64,000 nt of DNA from Tardiphaga sp. P9-11 (GTDB taxonomy: Bacteria > Pseudomonadota > Alphaproteobacteria > Rhizobiales > Xanthobacteraceae), in contig NZ_NPKQ01000009.1 of NCBI RefSeq assembly GCF_008329525.1, positions 124,001 to 188,000 on the forward strand, written 5' to 3'. The translations under genes were made by a program, and so were the position numbers. Below the pieces are notes generated by a model. The model was not told the DNA's origin. It did no database searches and worked only from the letters and a program-made list of their open reading frames with translations. Shown piece by piece: positions 11,195 through 18,894 of this stretch. How positions within the stretch are numbered: the stretch's first letter is position 1; the number at the start of each line of letters is the position of its first letter.

Positions 11195-12490
11195 ATGTCG
11201 AACAGGTTTACGCAATACATTCTGATCGCGATGGCGCTGGGCATCGTGATGGGCTCGCTGGTTTTCAACTATTTGCCCGATAGCCGCGGCGAGATCGCGG
11301 CCGACGTCAATCTGATCGCCATGTTGTTTCTGCGCCTGATCAAGATGATCATCGCGCCCTTGGTCTTCGCCACCCTGGTCGGCGGCATCGCCCATATGGG
11401 CTCGGGCTCCAAGCTCGGCCGCATCTTCGCCAAGACCATGGGCTGGTTCGTCAGCGCCTCCTTCATCTCGCTGCTGCTCGGCCTGGTGATGGTCAACCTG
11501 CTGCAGCCCGGCGCGAATTTCCCGGGAACGCTGCCGGCCGCGGGCCAGTCGACGGGCCTGCCGGTATCGGCTTTCTCCATTGAAAAATTCCTCACCCATT
11601 TGATCCCGACCTCCATCGCGGACGCGATGGCGCAGAACGAGATCCTGCAGATCGTGATCTTCGCGGTGTTCTTCGCAGTTGCGATGGGTGCGATGCCGGA
11701 GCGCTCCAAGCCGATGCTGCAACTGATCGATGACCTTGGTCACATCATGTTGAAGGTCACCGGCTATGTGATGCTGTTCGCACCGCTCGCGGTATGGGCG
11801 GCAATCATGGCAACAGTGGCGAAGAACGGGCTCGGCGTACTGTGGAAGCTGATCGTCTTCATGGGCGGTTTCTACCTGTCGCTGATGATCCTGTGGGGCA
11901 TCCTTGTGGTTGTCGGCTTCATCGTCATCGGGCCGCGCTACAGCCATCTGCTGCGGCTGATCCGCGAACCGCTGATGATCGCCTTCTCCACCGCGAGCTC
12001 GGAAGCCGCCTATCCGAAGACGCTGGAGGGTCTCAACCGCTTTGGTGCCTCGTCGCGCATCTCCAGTTTCGTGCTGCCGCTGGGCTATTCGTTCAATCTC
12101 GACGGCACGATGATGTATTGCACCTTCGCCAGTATCTTCATCGCGCAGACCTATCACATCGAGATGTCGCTCGGCACGCAGCTCGCGATGCTGGCGACGC
12201 TGATGATCACCTCGAAGGGTGTAGCCGGCGTGCCACGCGCCTCGCTGGTGGTGATCGCGTCGACGCTCAGCCAGTTCAACATTCCCGAAGCGGGCCTGTT
12301 GATGATCATGGGCATCGATACTTTCCTGGATATGGGCCGCAGCGCCACAAATGTGATCGGCAATTCGCTGGCCACGGCTGTGGTGGCGAAATGGGAGGGC
12401 GAACTCGCGCCCGAACATGAGCTCGGCCCTGACGATGTGGTGCCCGGCGACATGATCCCCGGAGAAATCCCTGCCCTCGGACATGGTTGA
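11195..12490 (+). CDS. Dicarboxylate/amino acid:cation symporter (DAACS family)
   Basis: A 431-residue inner-membrane symporter of the GltP/DctA family, which moves glutamate, aspartate or C4-dicarboxylates with H+ or Na+. Visible marks are LIKMIIAPLVFATLVGGIAHM in the early helices, the HP1 serine-rich stretch AFSTASSEAAYP, the GYSFNLDGTMMY motif of TM7, and SKGVAGVPRASLVV in HP2. The start at 11195 has GGGGG six bases before it, while the upstream frame from 11132 is shadow. The next gene encodes a glutamate/aspartate-type binding protein, which suggests an acidic amino acid substrate. Confidence 0.9.
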   Translation: MSNRFTQYILIAMALGIVMGSLVFNYLPDSRGEIAADVNLIAMLFLRLIKMIIAPLVFATLVGGIAHMGSGSKLGRIFAKTMGWFVSASFISLLLGLVMVNLLQPGANFPGTLPAAGQSTGLPVSAFSIEKFLTHLIPTSIADAMAQNEILQIVIFAVFFAVAMGAMPERSKPMLQLIDDLGHIMLKVTGYVMLFAPLAVWAAIMATVAKNGLGVLWKLIVFMGGFYLSLMILWGILVVVGFIVIGPRYSHLLRLIREPLMIAFSTASSEAAYPKTLEGLNRFGASSRISSFVLPLGYSFNLDGTMMYCTFASIFIAQTYHIEMSLGTQLAMLATLMITSKGVAGVPRASLVVIASTLSQFNIPEAGLLMIMGIDTFLDMGRSATNVIGNSLATAVVAKWEGELAPEHELGPDDVVPGDMIPGEIPALGHG

Positions 12491-12498
12491 GGTGCATG

Positions 12499-13416
12499 AT
12501 GCGCGACTATCTGACCGGTTCGATCACCGGGCTGCTGGCTGCTTTGCTGCTGGCGACGACCGCGCAGGCGCAAGCGCCTGCGGAAGGGCTTAGCCCGACG
12601 CTGGCAGCGATCAAGAAGGCGCATGTGGTCAAGCTCGGCTATCGCGAGAGTTCGCCGCCATTCTCGTTCCTCGATCAAGCGGGGCGTCCGATCGGCTATA
12701 GTCTCGAACTCTGCGAGGCCATCGTCGAGGACATCGGCATTGAAGTCGACGATCCCCAGCTCAAGATCGAATACGTCAAAGTCACGTCGGACGATCGCAT
12801 TCCCGCCGTGGTCGACGGCAAGATCGATCTCGAATGCGGCTCGACCACAGCCAATGCCGAACGCCGCAAGCTGGTCGCGTTCTCGCCGCTGATGTTCGTC
12901 GCCGGCACCAAGCTGATGGTGCCGAAGACGACAAGCGCGGTCGCACCGACCGACTTCAAGGGCAAGACCATCGTCGTCACCAAAGGCACGACCAACGAGC
13001 AGGCGATGTATGCGGTCGACAGGAAGTTCAATCTCGGCCTCAATATCGTGGCTTCGCCGGATCACGAGCAGAGCTATCAGATGCTGGTCGACGGCAAGGC
13101 CGATGCCTTCGCGACCGACGATATCCTGTTGTCGGGCCTGATCGCACGACACAAGTCGCAGGACAAATTCCGCGTGGTCGGCGATTATCTGTCCTACGAT
13201 CCCTACGGCATCATGTTTCGCAAGGGCGAGAAGCAGCTGAGCGAAGTCGTCGAGCGCACGTTTCGCCGGCTCGGCTCCAATCGCGATCTGATCCCGCTCT
13301 ACAACAAATGGTTCGTCGCGCGTCTGCCGACCGGCGAACGCATGGGCGTCTCGATCTCGCCGCAGCTCGAGGAGAGTTTCAAGGTGCTGGACGACTCAGC
13401 GGGCGGGACGAATTGA
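12499..13416 (+). CDS. GltI-like amino acid ABC substrate-binding protein
   Basis: About 305 residues with a signal peptide ending near TTAQAQA. The mature protein has the SBP_bac_3 fold: KLGYRESSPPFSFLDQAGRPIGYS for ligand binding, then DLECGSTTANAERRKLVAFS, as in GltI/AatJ glutamate/aspartate receptors. Two ATGs (12496 and 12499) follow the symporter stop; the second has better spacing from GAGG. No permease or ATPase gene follows, so the receptor is an orphan paired only with the symporter, 8 bases away. It may feed another transporter or act as a sensor. Confidence 0.87.
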   Translation: MRDYLTGSITGLLAALLLATTAQAQAPAEGLSPTLAAIKKAHVVKLGYRESSPPFSFLDQAGRPIGYSLELCEAIVEDIGIEVDDPQLKIEYVKVTSDDRIPAVVDGKIDLECGSTTANAERRKLVAFSPLMFVAGTKLMVPKTTSAVAPTDFKGKTIVVTKGTTNEQAMYAVDRKFNLGLNIVASPDHEQSYQMLVDGKADAFATDDILLSGLIARHKSQDKFRVVGDYLSYDPYGIMFRKGEKQLSEVVERTFRRLGSNRDLIPLYNKWFVARLPTGERMGVSISPQLEESFKVLDDSAGGTN

Positions 13417-13425
13417 CCGCAAACT

Positions 13426-13530
13426 GTCATTCCGGGGCGCGGGCGGCGCGAGCCGCACGCGAACCCGGAATCTCTGGATGTTCATCACTCCGGGATTCCG
13501 GGTTCGCGCAAGAACGCGCCCCGGAATGAC
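13426..13530. repeat. Long palindromic intergenic repeat, possible bidirectional terminator
   Basis: The outer arms GTCATTCCGGGGCGCG (13426 on) and CGCGCCCCGGAATGAC (ending 13530) are perfect inverted repeats. A second inner pair, GCGAACCCGGAATC and GATTCCGGGTTCGC, gives a long two-part hairpin. It fills the gap between two convergent genes (stops at 13416 and 13544). It probably ends transcription from both sides, and it matches the shorter element at 9181. Confidence 0.85.
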
Positions 13531-13543
13531 GAGTGAAATTGCC

Positions 13544-14863
13544 CTAGAAAAACACGAGGTCCTGCGCCTTGCCGCCGCGCAGCACCGTCGCGTATTCGAT
13601 CGCTGCGAATAATCCACCCGCGACATAGATCTTGCGTGGTACGGCGCGCGCCAGTTGCTGGCTCAAGCGCACGGCATCCTCGATCTCATTGGCCACATGA
13701 ATGCGCGCGACCGGGTGGGCCTTGCGCGCAGCCGCGCCGACAACCCGCGCATCGGCGCCTTTATGATAGGCGCGGGTGCACACGATCGTATCGAAGACGG
13801 GCGCGAGGTGTTTGGCGATATCGTCGACATTCTTGTCACCGGAGACGCCGAGCACGAGAATCCAGTTATCGGCACCATGGATCGCGCGAAGCCCTTTCAA
13901 GGCCTGCGCGACGCCGTCGGGCGTGTGACCGACATCGATGACGGTCAGGGGATCGCGCTGGACGATCTCGAGCCGACCCGGCCACCTGGTGTCGCGCAAC
14001 CCGGTCCTGATTGCGTGATCGATGGCGCTGGTGGTCCCGTCCGGATGCATGCGCTGCATCCAGAGAATGAACAGTGCAGCGGCAACCGCAGCATTGTTGA
14101 GCTGGAAATCGCCGGCCAGCATAAGTTCGAGCGCCCGAAGATCGAACGCGCCAAGCCGGCAGTTGAAGGTCTGGCCCTTGATCGACGCAAACACGTTGCT
14201 GATCGTGATCTCGTCACCGACGTGGAGGCCGGTGACGTTCCGGTTGCGGTTATATTCGGCGAGATTGCTGCGCAGGGGCAGGCAGTTCTCGCCATAGACG
14301 ACCGTGCCGCCCGAAATGCAGGCATCGCTCTTGTCGCACGCGATCAGCTCCAGCGAGTTGCCGAGCAGGTTGACGTGTTCGAGATCGACCGAAGTGACAC
14401 TGGTGATATCGGCACCGACCAGTCGAACCGGATCGTAGCGTCCGCCGATCCCTGCCTCGAACACCGCGAATTCGCATTCGGTCTCCTGGAAATACAGGCA
14501 GGCCAGCGCGAACTGCGCCTCGAAGGCACCAAAGGTTTCATGCAGCGTGTGCTGCTTGAGATCGGCGATGGCGGTGGCGACGCGCAGCACGAGAGCTTCG
14601 AGCAATTCGTCGTCGACGGGCACACCGTCAATCTGGAAGCGCTCGTTGAAACGATAGAGATGCGGCGATGTGAACAGGCCCGTGCGCAGGCCGAAGGCGC
14701 GGCCGATGCTGGCGCAGAATGCCGCCGTGCTGCCCTTGCCGTTGGAGCCGGTGACAACCACGGAATGTTTACGCAGCCTGATACGGTCGATGGACAGCGC
14801 ATCGAGCAGCATCGCCAGCCGCGCGAGGCAAAGACCTTCGCCATATTTGGGCAGGTTAAACAT
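13544..14863 (-). CDS. FolC/Mur-ligase-family ATP-dependent amide ligase
   Basis: A 439-residue ligase of the Mur/FolC superfamily, which activates a carboxylate as acyl phosphate and joins an amino group. The P-loop is TGSNGKGS (38-45). The FolC-like segment FTSPHLYRFNERF (64-76), EAGIGGRYD, the LNNAAVAAALF segment of the central domain and VIDVGHTPDG of the C-terminal domain are all present. It could be a folylpolyglutamate synthase paralogue. However, its start overlaps an ATP-grasp gene by eight bases. That pairing resembles the two halves of cyanophycin synthetase and suggests a dedicated peptide-forming role. The product is unknown. Confidence 0.8.
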   Translation of the reverse strand: MFNLPKYGEGLCLARLAMLLDALSIDRIRLRKHSVVVTGSNGKGSTAAFCASIGRAFGLRTGLFTSPHLYRFNERFQIDGVPVDDELLEALVLRVATAIADLKQHTLHETFGAFEAQFALACLYFQETECEFAVFEAGIGGRYDPVRLVGADITSVTSVDLEHVNLLGNSLELIACDKSDACISGGTVVYGENCLPLRSNLAEYNRNRNVTGLHVGDEITISNVFASIKGQTFNCRLGAFDLRALELMLAGDFQLNNAAVAAALFILWMQRMHPDGTTSAIDHAIRTGLRDTRWPGRLEIVQRDPLTVIDVGHTPDGVAQALKGLRAIHGADNWILVLGVSGDKNVDDIAKHLAPVFDTIVCTRAYHKGADARVVGAAARKAHPVARIHVANEIEDAVRLSQQLARAVPRKIYVAGGLFAAIEYATVLRGGKAQDLVFF

Positions 14864-15866
14864 CGAGCAGGCCGATCGCCGTGAAAGTATGCCGCCAGAT
14901 GCGCAGGATCAGATCCTCGCGGCCACTGTCTTCGAGAAAGCGGATCGAGGGATTTGCATTGACCTCAATCACGCGCAAGGCCGCAGCATCTCCGTCGATA
15001 TCCGTAAACAGGTCGACCGCGCCGGCGCGCAGACCGAGCGCCTTGGCGGCCTGCAGCGCCATCGCAAAGGCAACAGTCTCGTTGCCCGGCGCTGCAAAGC
15101 TCATGCTGCCGCCTGCGCTGCGATTCATCCGGCCAAGGATCGCCCGTCGTTCACCGTATGGCAACACGCGATCGAGGGACCTCTCATCGAAGCCGGTCGT
15201 GGCCGACGAAATCCCGTGCCGGTCCAGCGCGGACGTCTCCGCGGCGATCAATTGCCTGAGCGTCGCCTTGCCGTTGCCAGTCACAAAGGGCGCCGTCTTC
15301 TGCGCGCAATACACGACCTCGTCGTCGAGGATGAACACGCGATATTCCTGGCCGGCATAGACGCGCTGCATCAGGATCGCGTCATAATACTGCGTAACCT
15401 GCCTGAGATAGGCTATCAGCGCATCGCCGCCCGCGACAATCTCCGCAAAGTCGCCGCGCGATCCCATCAGAGGTTTGATGAAGGCCCGATCGCCGAGTTC
15501 GGCGAAATGCCAGACCGCATCGGCATGTTCGTGACCGGGCGGGCGATGGGCACGATAACGCTCATGCAGGAAGAAGTACTTCCCGCCCAAAGTCGGGACG
15601 CCGGCGCGCTCCATCAGTACATTGGCGAAATACTTGTCGTTCGCCAGCGTCGCAGCCGTGGCATTGTTCTGCGGAAAGAACGAGCCGCGGCCGGCGCCGA
15701 AAGATGCGCTCCTGCTATTGCGGCCGATAGTAAAGATCAGGCCCGTTCCGCCATCGACCTCGGCGAAATCCAGCCCCGACTGACGGCAGGCATATTCGGC
15801 ATAGATCGACTGGTCGGGATAGAACGGGGGCTTTCCGGCCCGGATGTCGCGAAGGGATGTCATCAA
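14856..15866 (-). CDS. ATP-grasp ligase, cyanophycin synthetase / RimK-like
   Basis: A 336-residue ATP-grasp protein. The ATP-binding core includes NDKYFANVLMERAGVPT (76-92), AFIKPLMGSRGDF with Lys131, and AILMQRVYAGQEYRVFILDDE (163-183). The metal-binding C-terminal segment is VDLF...VIEVNANPS with Asp285, Glu301 and Asn303. TGNGKATLRQLI resembles the same region in cyanophycin synthetase and the glutathione synthetase half of GshF. It is the first gene of a two-gene unit with the Mur-type ligase, overlapping by eight bases. The enzymes probably act in sequence on one small peptide-like product. Substrates are not predictable. Start at 15866 or 15863 (ATGATG). Confidence 0.8.
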   Translation of the reverse strand: MMTSLRDIRAGKPPFYPDQSIYAEYACRQSGLDFAEVDGGTGLIFTIGRNSRSASFGAGRGSFFPQNNATAATLANDKYFANVLMERAGVPTLGGKYFFLHERYRAHRPPGHEHADAVWHFAELGDRAFIKPLMGSRGDFAEIVAGGDALIAYLRQVTQYYDAILMQRVYAGQEYRVFILDDEVVYCAQKTAPFVTGNGKATLRQLIAAETSALDRHGISSATTGFDERSLDRVLPYGERRAILGRMNRSAGGSMSFAAPGNETVAFAMALQAAKALGLRAGAVDLFTDIDGDAAALRVIEVNANPSIRFLEDSGREDLILRIWRHTFTAIGLLDV

Positions 15867-16236
15867 GGCCAGGCCCAGGATTGAACGAAAAGCCGCCTGT
15901 GACGACTTTAACGGGGTGGCGGGAAACTACCGGATCGGGATCGGGCGATCCAGCCGGATACCGTTAACGGCACCCGGCAAGAAATCGAATGGAATCCCCA
16001 ATATCGGGTAATTTAATGTCGCGGCCAGATCGGCTGCTGCTGCATGGGTAACCTGCTTTGGAAATTAATCGACCGCCTCCCTCAGTCCGCAATTGCACTT
16101 CATGGCTTCTTTGACTAATTGTCATTCGCAGCTGCGAGAACCAAAATTAGCCAATAGCCGCAATGGTTTCTCGGCATCGTGACGCGGCAAACAATGGACT
16201 TGTTCTAAAAAAGCCCGCACTGGAAAATCAGATCTC
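15867..16236. other. Divergent intergenic region between the ligase pair and fpr
   Basis: About 370 bases with starts of two divergent units on either side. No ORF or RNA gene was recognised. A TTCTAAA sequence at about 16203, close to the fpr start, is only half of an Irr-type box, so no operator is claimed. Promoters for both directions must lie here. Confidence 0.5.
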
Positions 16237-17010
16237 ATGAGCGCCTTTCACAGAGAGAAAGTTCTTTCCGTCCAGCATTGGACCGATACACTTTTCAGCT
16301 TCAAAGCCACCCGCGATGCTTCATTTCGCTTCCTGAACGGCCAGTTCGCCATGATCGGCCTCGAGGTCGACGGCAAGCCGCTGCTGCGCGCCTATTCCAT
16401 GGCCAGCGCGAACCACGAGGAAGAGCTGGAATTCTTCAGCATCAAGGTGCCAGACGGTCCGCTGACCTCGCGCCTCCAGAAGATCAAGGAAGGCGACACC
16501 ATCCTGGTCGGCCGCAAGGCGGTTGGTACGCTGATCACCGACAACCTGATCGCCGGAAAGCGGCTGCTGCTGCTGTCGACCGGAACAGGCCTGGCGCCGT
16601 TCGCCAGCCTGATCAAGGATCCGGATATCTATGAGCGCTATGAGAGCGTGATCCTGGTGCACGGTTGCCGTCAGGTCTCCGAACTGGCCTATGGCGAGCG
16701 TCTGGTCGCGAAGCTGGCTGAGGACGAGCTGTTTGGCGAGCTGATGAAGGACAAGTTCATCTATTATCCGACCGTGACCCGCGAGCCATTCCGCAACCGC
16801 GGTCGTATTACGGACCTGATCTCCTCGGCGCAGCTGTTCAACGACATCGGCCAGGGCCCGCTGAACATCGAGACCGACCGCCTCATGCTGTGCGGCAGCC
16901 CACACATGCTCGAAGACCTCAAGGTCATGTTCGAAGAGCGCGATTTCATCGAAGGCAGCGGCTCGAAGCCGGGCCACTTCGTGATCGAGAAGGCGTTCGT
17001 CGAGCGCTGA
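16237..17010 (+). CDS. fpr: Ferredoxin/flavodoxin-NADP+ reductase
   Basis: A 257-residue FAD enzyme of the bacterial Fpr type, which exchanges electrons between NADPH and ferredoxin or flavodoxin. The FAD site has LLRAYSMAS, the NADP site has LLSTGTGLAPFASLI, and LCGSPHMLEDL follows. The C-terminus ends FVIEKAFVER, as in subclass I bacterial enzymes, where the terminal residues stack near the flavin. The length is normal. It stands alone and is followed 35 bases later by a strong terminator, so it is a single-gene unit. Confidence 0.95.
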   Translation: MSAFHREKVLSVQHWTDTLFSFKATRDASFRFLNGQFAMIGLEVDGKPLLRAYSMASANHEEELEFFSIKVPDGPLTSRLQKIKEGDTILVGRKAVGTLITDNLIAGKRLLLLSTGTGLAPFASLIKDPDIYERYESVILVHGCRQVSELAYGERLVAKLAEDELFGELMKDKFIYYPTVTREPFRNRGRITDLISSAQLFNDIGQGPLNIETDRLMLCGSPHMLEDLKVMFEERDFIEGSGSKPGHFVIEKAFVER

Positions 17011-17044
17011 GGCAGCCCGACACCATCAAAATTCACTGCACTGC

Positions 17045-17070
17045 AAAACCCGCGCTCCGGCGCGGGTTTT
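17045..17070 (+). terminator. Rho-independent terminator of fpr
   Basis: A perfect 11-bp stem (AAAACCCGCGC with GCGCGGGTTTT) around the loop TCCG, with the T run forming the 3' arm. It lies 35 bases after the fpr stop. Confidence 0.92.
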
Positions 17071-17222
17071 GTCGTCTGGGGCGCTCGCTTTTTGCAACAA
17101 TTCATTGAGCGTGACGCGCTAGATTAAGCACTCCGGTGCGATGCTCTGCGGCAACGCATTTGTGATCTTTGCGTCATCGGGTCTGTGTAACGCTAGCGCC
17201 ATTCATGTCAGGCAGGATTTTT

Positions 17223-18863
17223 ATGGAAACGTTGATGCTTCCCCTCTCGCCGCGCTTCATCGTTTTAACGATCTGCGGCGTCGCCACCTTGCTGCTGGTC
17301 GGCATCGGCATTCACGACCCCAAGGTGTTCAATCTTGTCATCATCCCGGCGCTGGTGTTCGGCGGCCTGACGGTGCTCGGCATTCACGACGTGCTGCAGA
17401 AGGATCATGCGGTTCTGCGCAACTATCCCATCTCGGCGCATATCCGCTTCCTGCTCGAAGAAATCCGTCCGGAGATGCGGCAGTATTTCTTCGAGAGCGA
17501 AAAGGACGGTATGCCGTTCAGCCGCGATACCCGCGCGGTGGTCTATCAGCGCGCAAAGATGGTGCTCGACAAACGTCCCTTCGGTACTCAGAAGGACGTC
17601 TATGAAGAGGGCTATGAGTGGATGCATCATTCGGTCGCGCCGCGGCCGCATGCGCCCGAACAGTTCCGCATCACCATCGGCGGGCCGGATTGTTTGAAGC
17701 CCTATTCAGCCTCGGTGCTGAACATCTCGGCCATGAGCTTCGGTGCGCTCAGCCCCAATGCGATCCGCGCACTGAATGGCGGCGCCAAGCGTGGCAACTT
17801 CGCGCATGACACCGGCGAAGGCGGTGTCAGTCCGTATCATCAGGAGAACGGCGGCGACCTGATCTGGGAAATCGGCTCCGGCTATTTTGGTTGCCGCACG
17901 CATGATGGCAACTTCGATCCCGAGGCTTTCGCACGCCTCGCGGTCAACGATCAGATCAAGATGGTCGAACTCAAGATCAGCCAGGGCGCGAAACCCGGCC
18001 ACGGCGGGGTGTTGCCGGCCGCGAAAGTATCGGAAGAGATCTCACGCATCCGCGGTGTCGCGATGGGCGAAGATTGTATCTCGCCGGCCTATCACAAGGC
18101 GTTCTCGACGCCGATCGAGATGATGGAATTCATCGACAAGATGCGCCGGCTGTCCGGCGGCAAGCCGGCCGGTTTCAAGCTGTGCATCGGTCATCCCTGG
18201 GAATTCCTGGCGATCTGCAAGGCGATGCTGCAGACCGGTATCTATCCGGATTTTATCGTGGTCGATGGTAATGAAGGCGGCACCGGTGCTGCGCCGCTGG
18301 AATTCATGGACCATCTGGGCATGCCGATGCGCGAGGGTGTCAACTTCGTGCACAATGCGCTGATCGGCATCGGAGCGCGTGACCGCATCAAGATCGGCGC
18401 CTCCGGCAAGATCGCGACTGCCTTCGATATCGCCCGCGCCATGGCGCTCGGCGCCGACTGGTGCAATTCGGCGCGCGGCTTCATGTTTGCGCTGGGCTGC
18501 ATCCAGTCGCTGAGCTGCCACACCGACCGCTGCCCGACCGGCGTCACGACGCAGGACCCGACGCGCAATCGCGCGCTCGCCGTGCCGCAGAAGACCGATC
18601 GCGTTTACAACTATCACGAGGCGACGCTGCATGCGCTGGCCGAGCTGATTGCGGCGGCCGGTCTCGATCATCCGCAGGATATTCGCCCTGTCCACTTCTC
18701 GCACCGCGCCTCGGGCACCGATGTACTGTCCTTCACGCGGATGTATCCGGCCCTGCGCCACAACGAGCTGGTCGATGGCACCGGCGACAAGCGCTTTCGC
18801 GATGCATGGGAGATGGCGCAAGCGGCGACATTCGTGCCAGCAGCTCTGGAACGTTCAGCCTAG
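17223..18863 (+). CDS. FMN-binding glutamate-synthase-like protein, membrane-anchored
   Basis: A 546-residue protein holding the central FMN and glutamate synthase domain without the amidotransferase domain of GltB. Two hydrophobic segments near residues 9-55 suggest an inner-membrane anchor. The TIM barrel includes YSASVLNISAMSFGALS, GEGGVSPYH, KISQGAKPGHGG and VVDGNEGGTGAAP. The cysteine cluster is CIQSLSCHTDRCPTGVTTQDP, matching the iron-sulfur ligands of GltB. The ATG at 17223 has GGCAGGA upstream, while an ATG at 17205 is possible. The physiological reaction of these stand-alone proteins is unknown. It may be glutamate synthesis with an outside ammonia donor or another FMN oxidation. Confidence 0.85.
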   Translation: METLMLPLSPRFIVLTICGVATLLLVGIGIHDPKVFNLVIIPALVFGGLTVLGIHDVLQKDHAVLRNYPISAHIRFLLEEIRPEMRQYFFESEKDGMPFSRDTRAVVYQRAKMVLDKRPFGTQKDVYEEGYEWMHHSVAPRPHAPEQFRITIGGPDCLKPYSASVLNISAMSFGALSPNAIRALNGGAKRGNFAHDTGEGGVSPYHQENGGDLIWEIGSGYFGCRTHDGNFDPEAFARLAVNDQIKMVELKISQGAKPGHGGVLPAAKVSEEISRIRGVAMGEDCISPAYHKAFSTPIEMMEFIDKMRRLSGGKPAGFKLCIGHPWEFLAICKAMLQTGIYPDFIVVDGNEGGTGAAPLEFMDHLGMPMREGVNFVHNALIGIGARDRIKIGASGKIATAFDIARAMALGADWCNSARGFMFALGCIQSLSCHTDRCPTGVTTQDPTRNRALAVPQKTDRVYNYHEATLHALAELIAAAGLDHPQDIRPVHFSHRASGTDVLSFTRMYPALRHNELVDGTGDKRFRDAWEMAQAATFVPAALERSA

Positions 18864-18873
18864 ACCTCTCGAT

Positions 18874-18890
18874 CATTGCGAGGAGCGACG
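18874..18890. repeat. Half of a CATTGCGAGGAGC palindromic repeat
   Basis: CATTGCGAGGAGCGACG between two convergent stops (18863 and 18895) matches one arm of the full element at 52512-52601. The second arm is missing, so this is a truncated copy. Confidence 0.6.
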
Positions 18891-18894
18891 AGGA

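Noticed and set aside
11057-12484. 475-residue antisense open frame opposite the symporter gene
   Set aside because: It is rich in His, Arg, Asp and Gln with no domain. This is the usual antisense shadow of a high-GC membrane gene.
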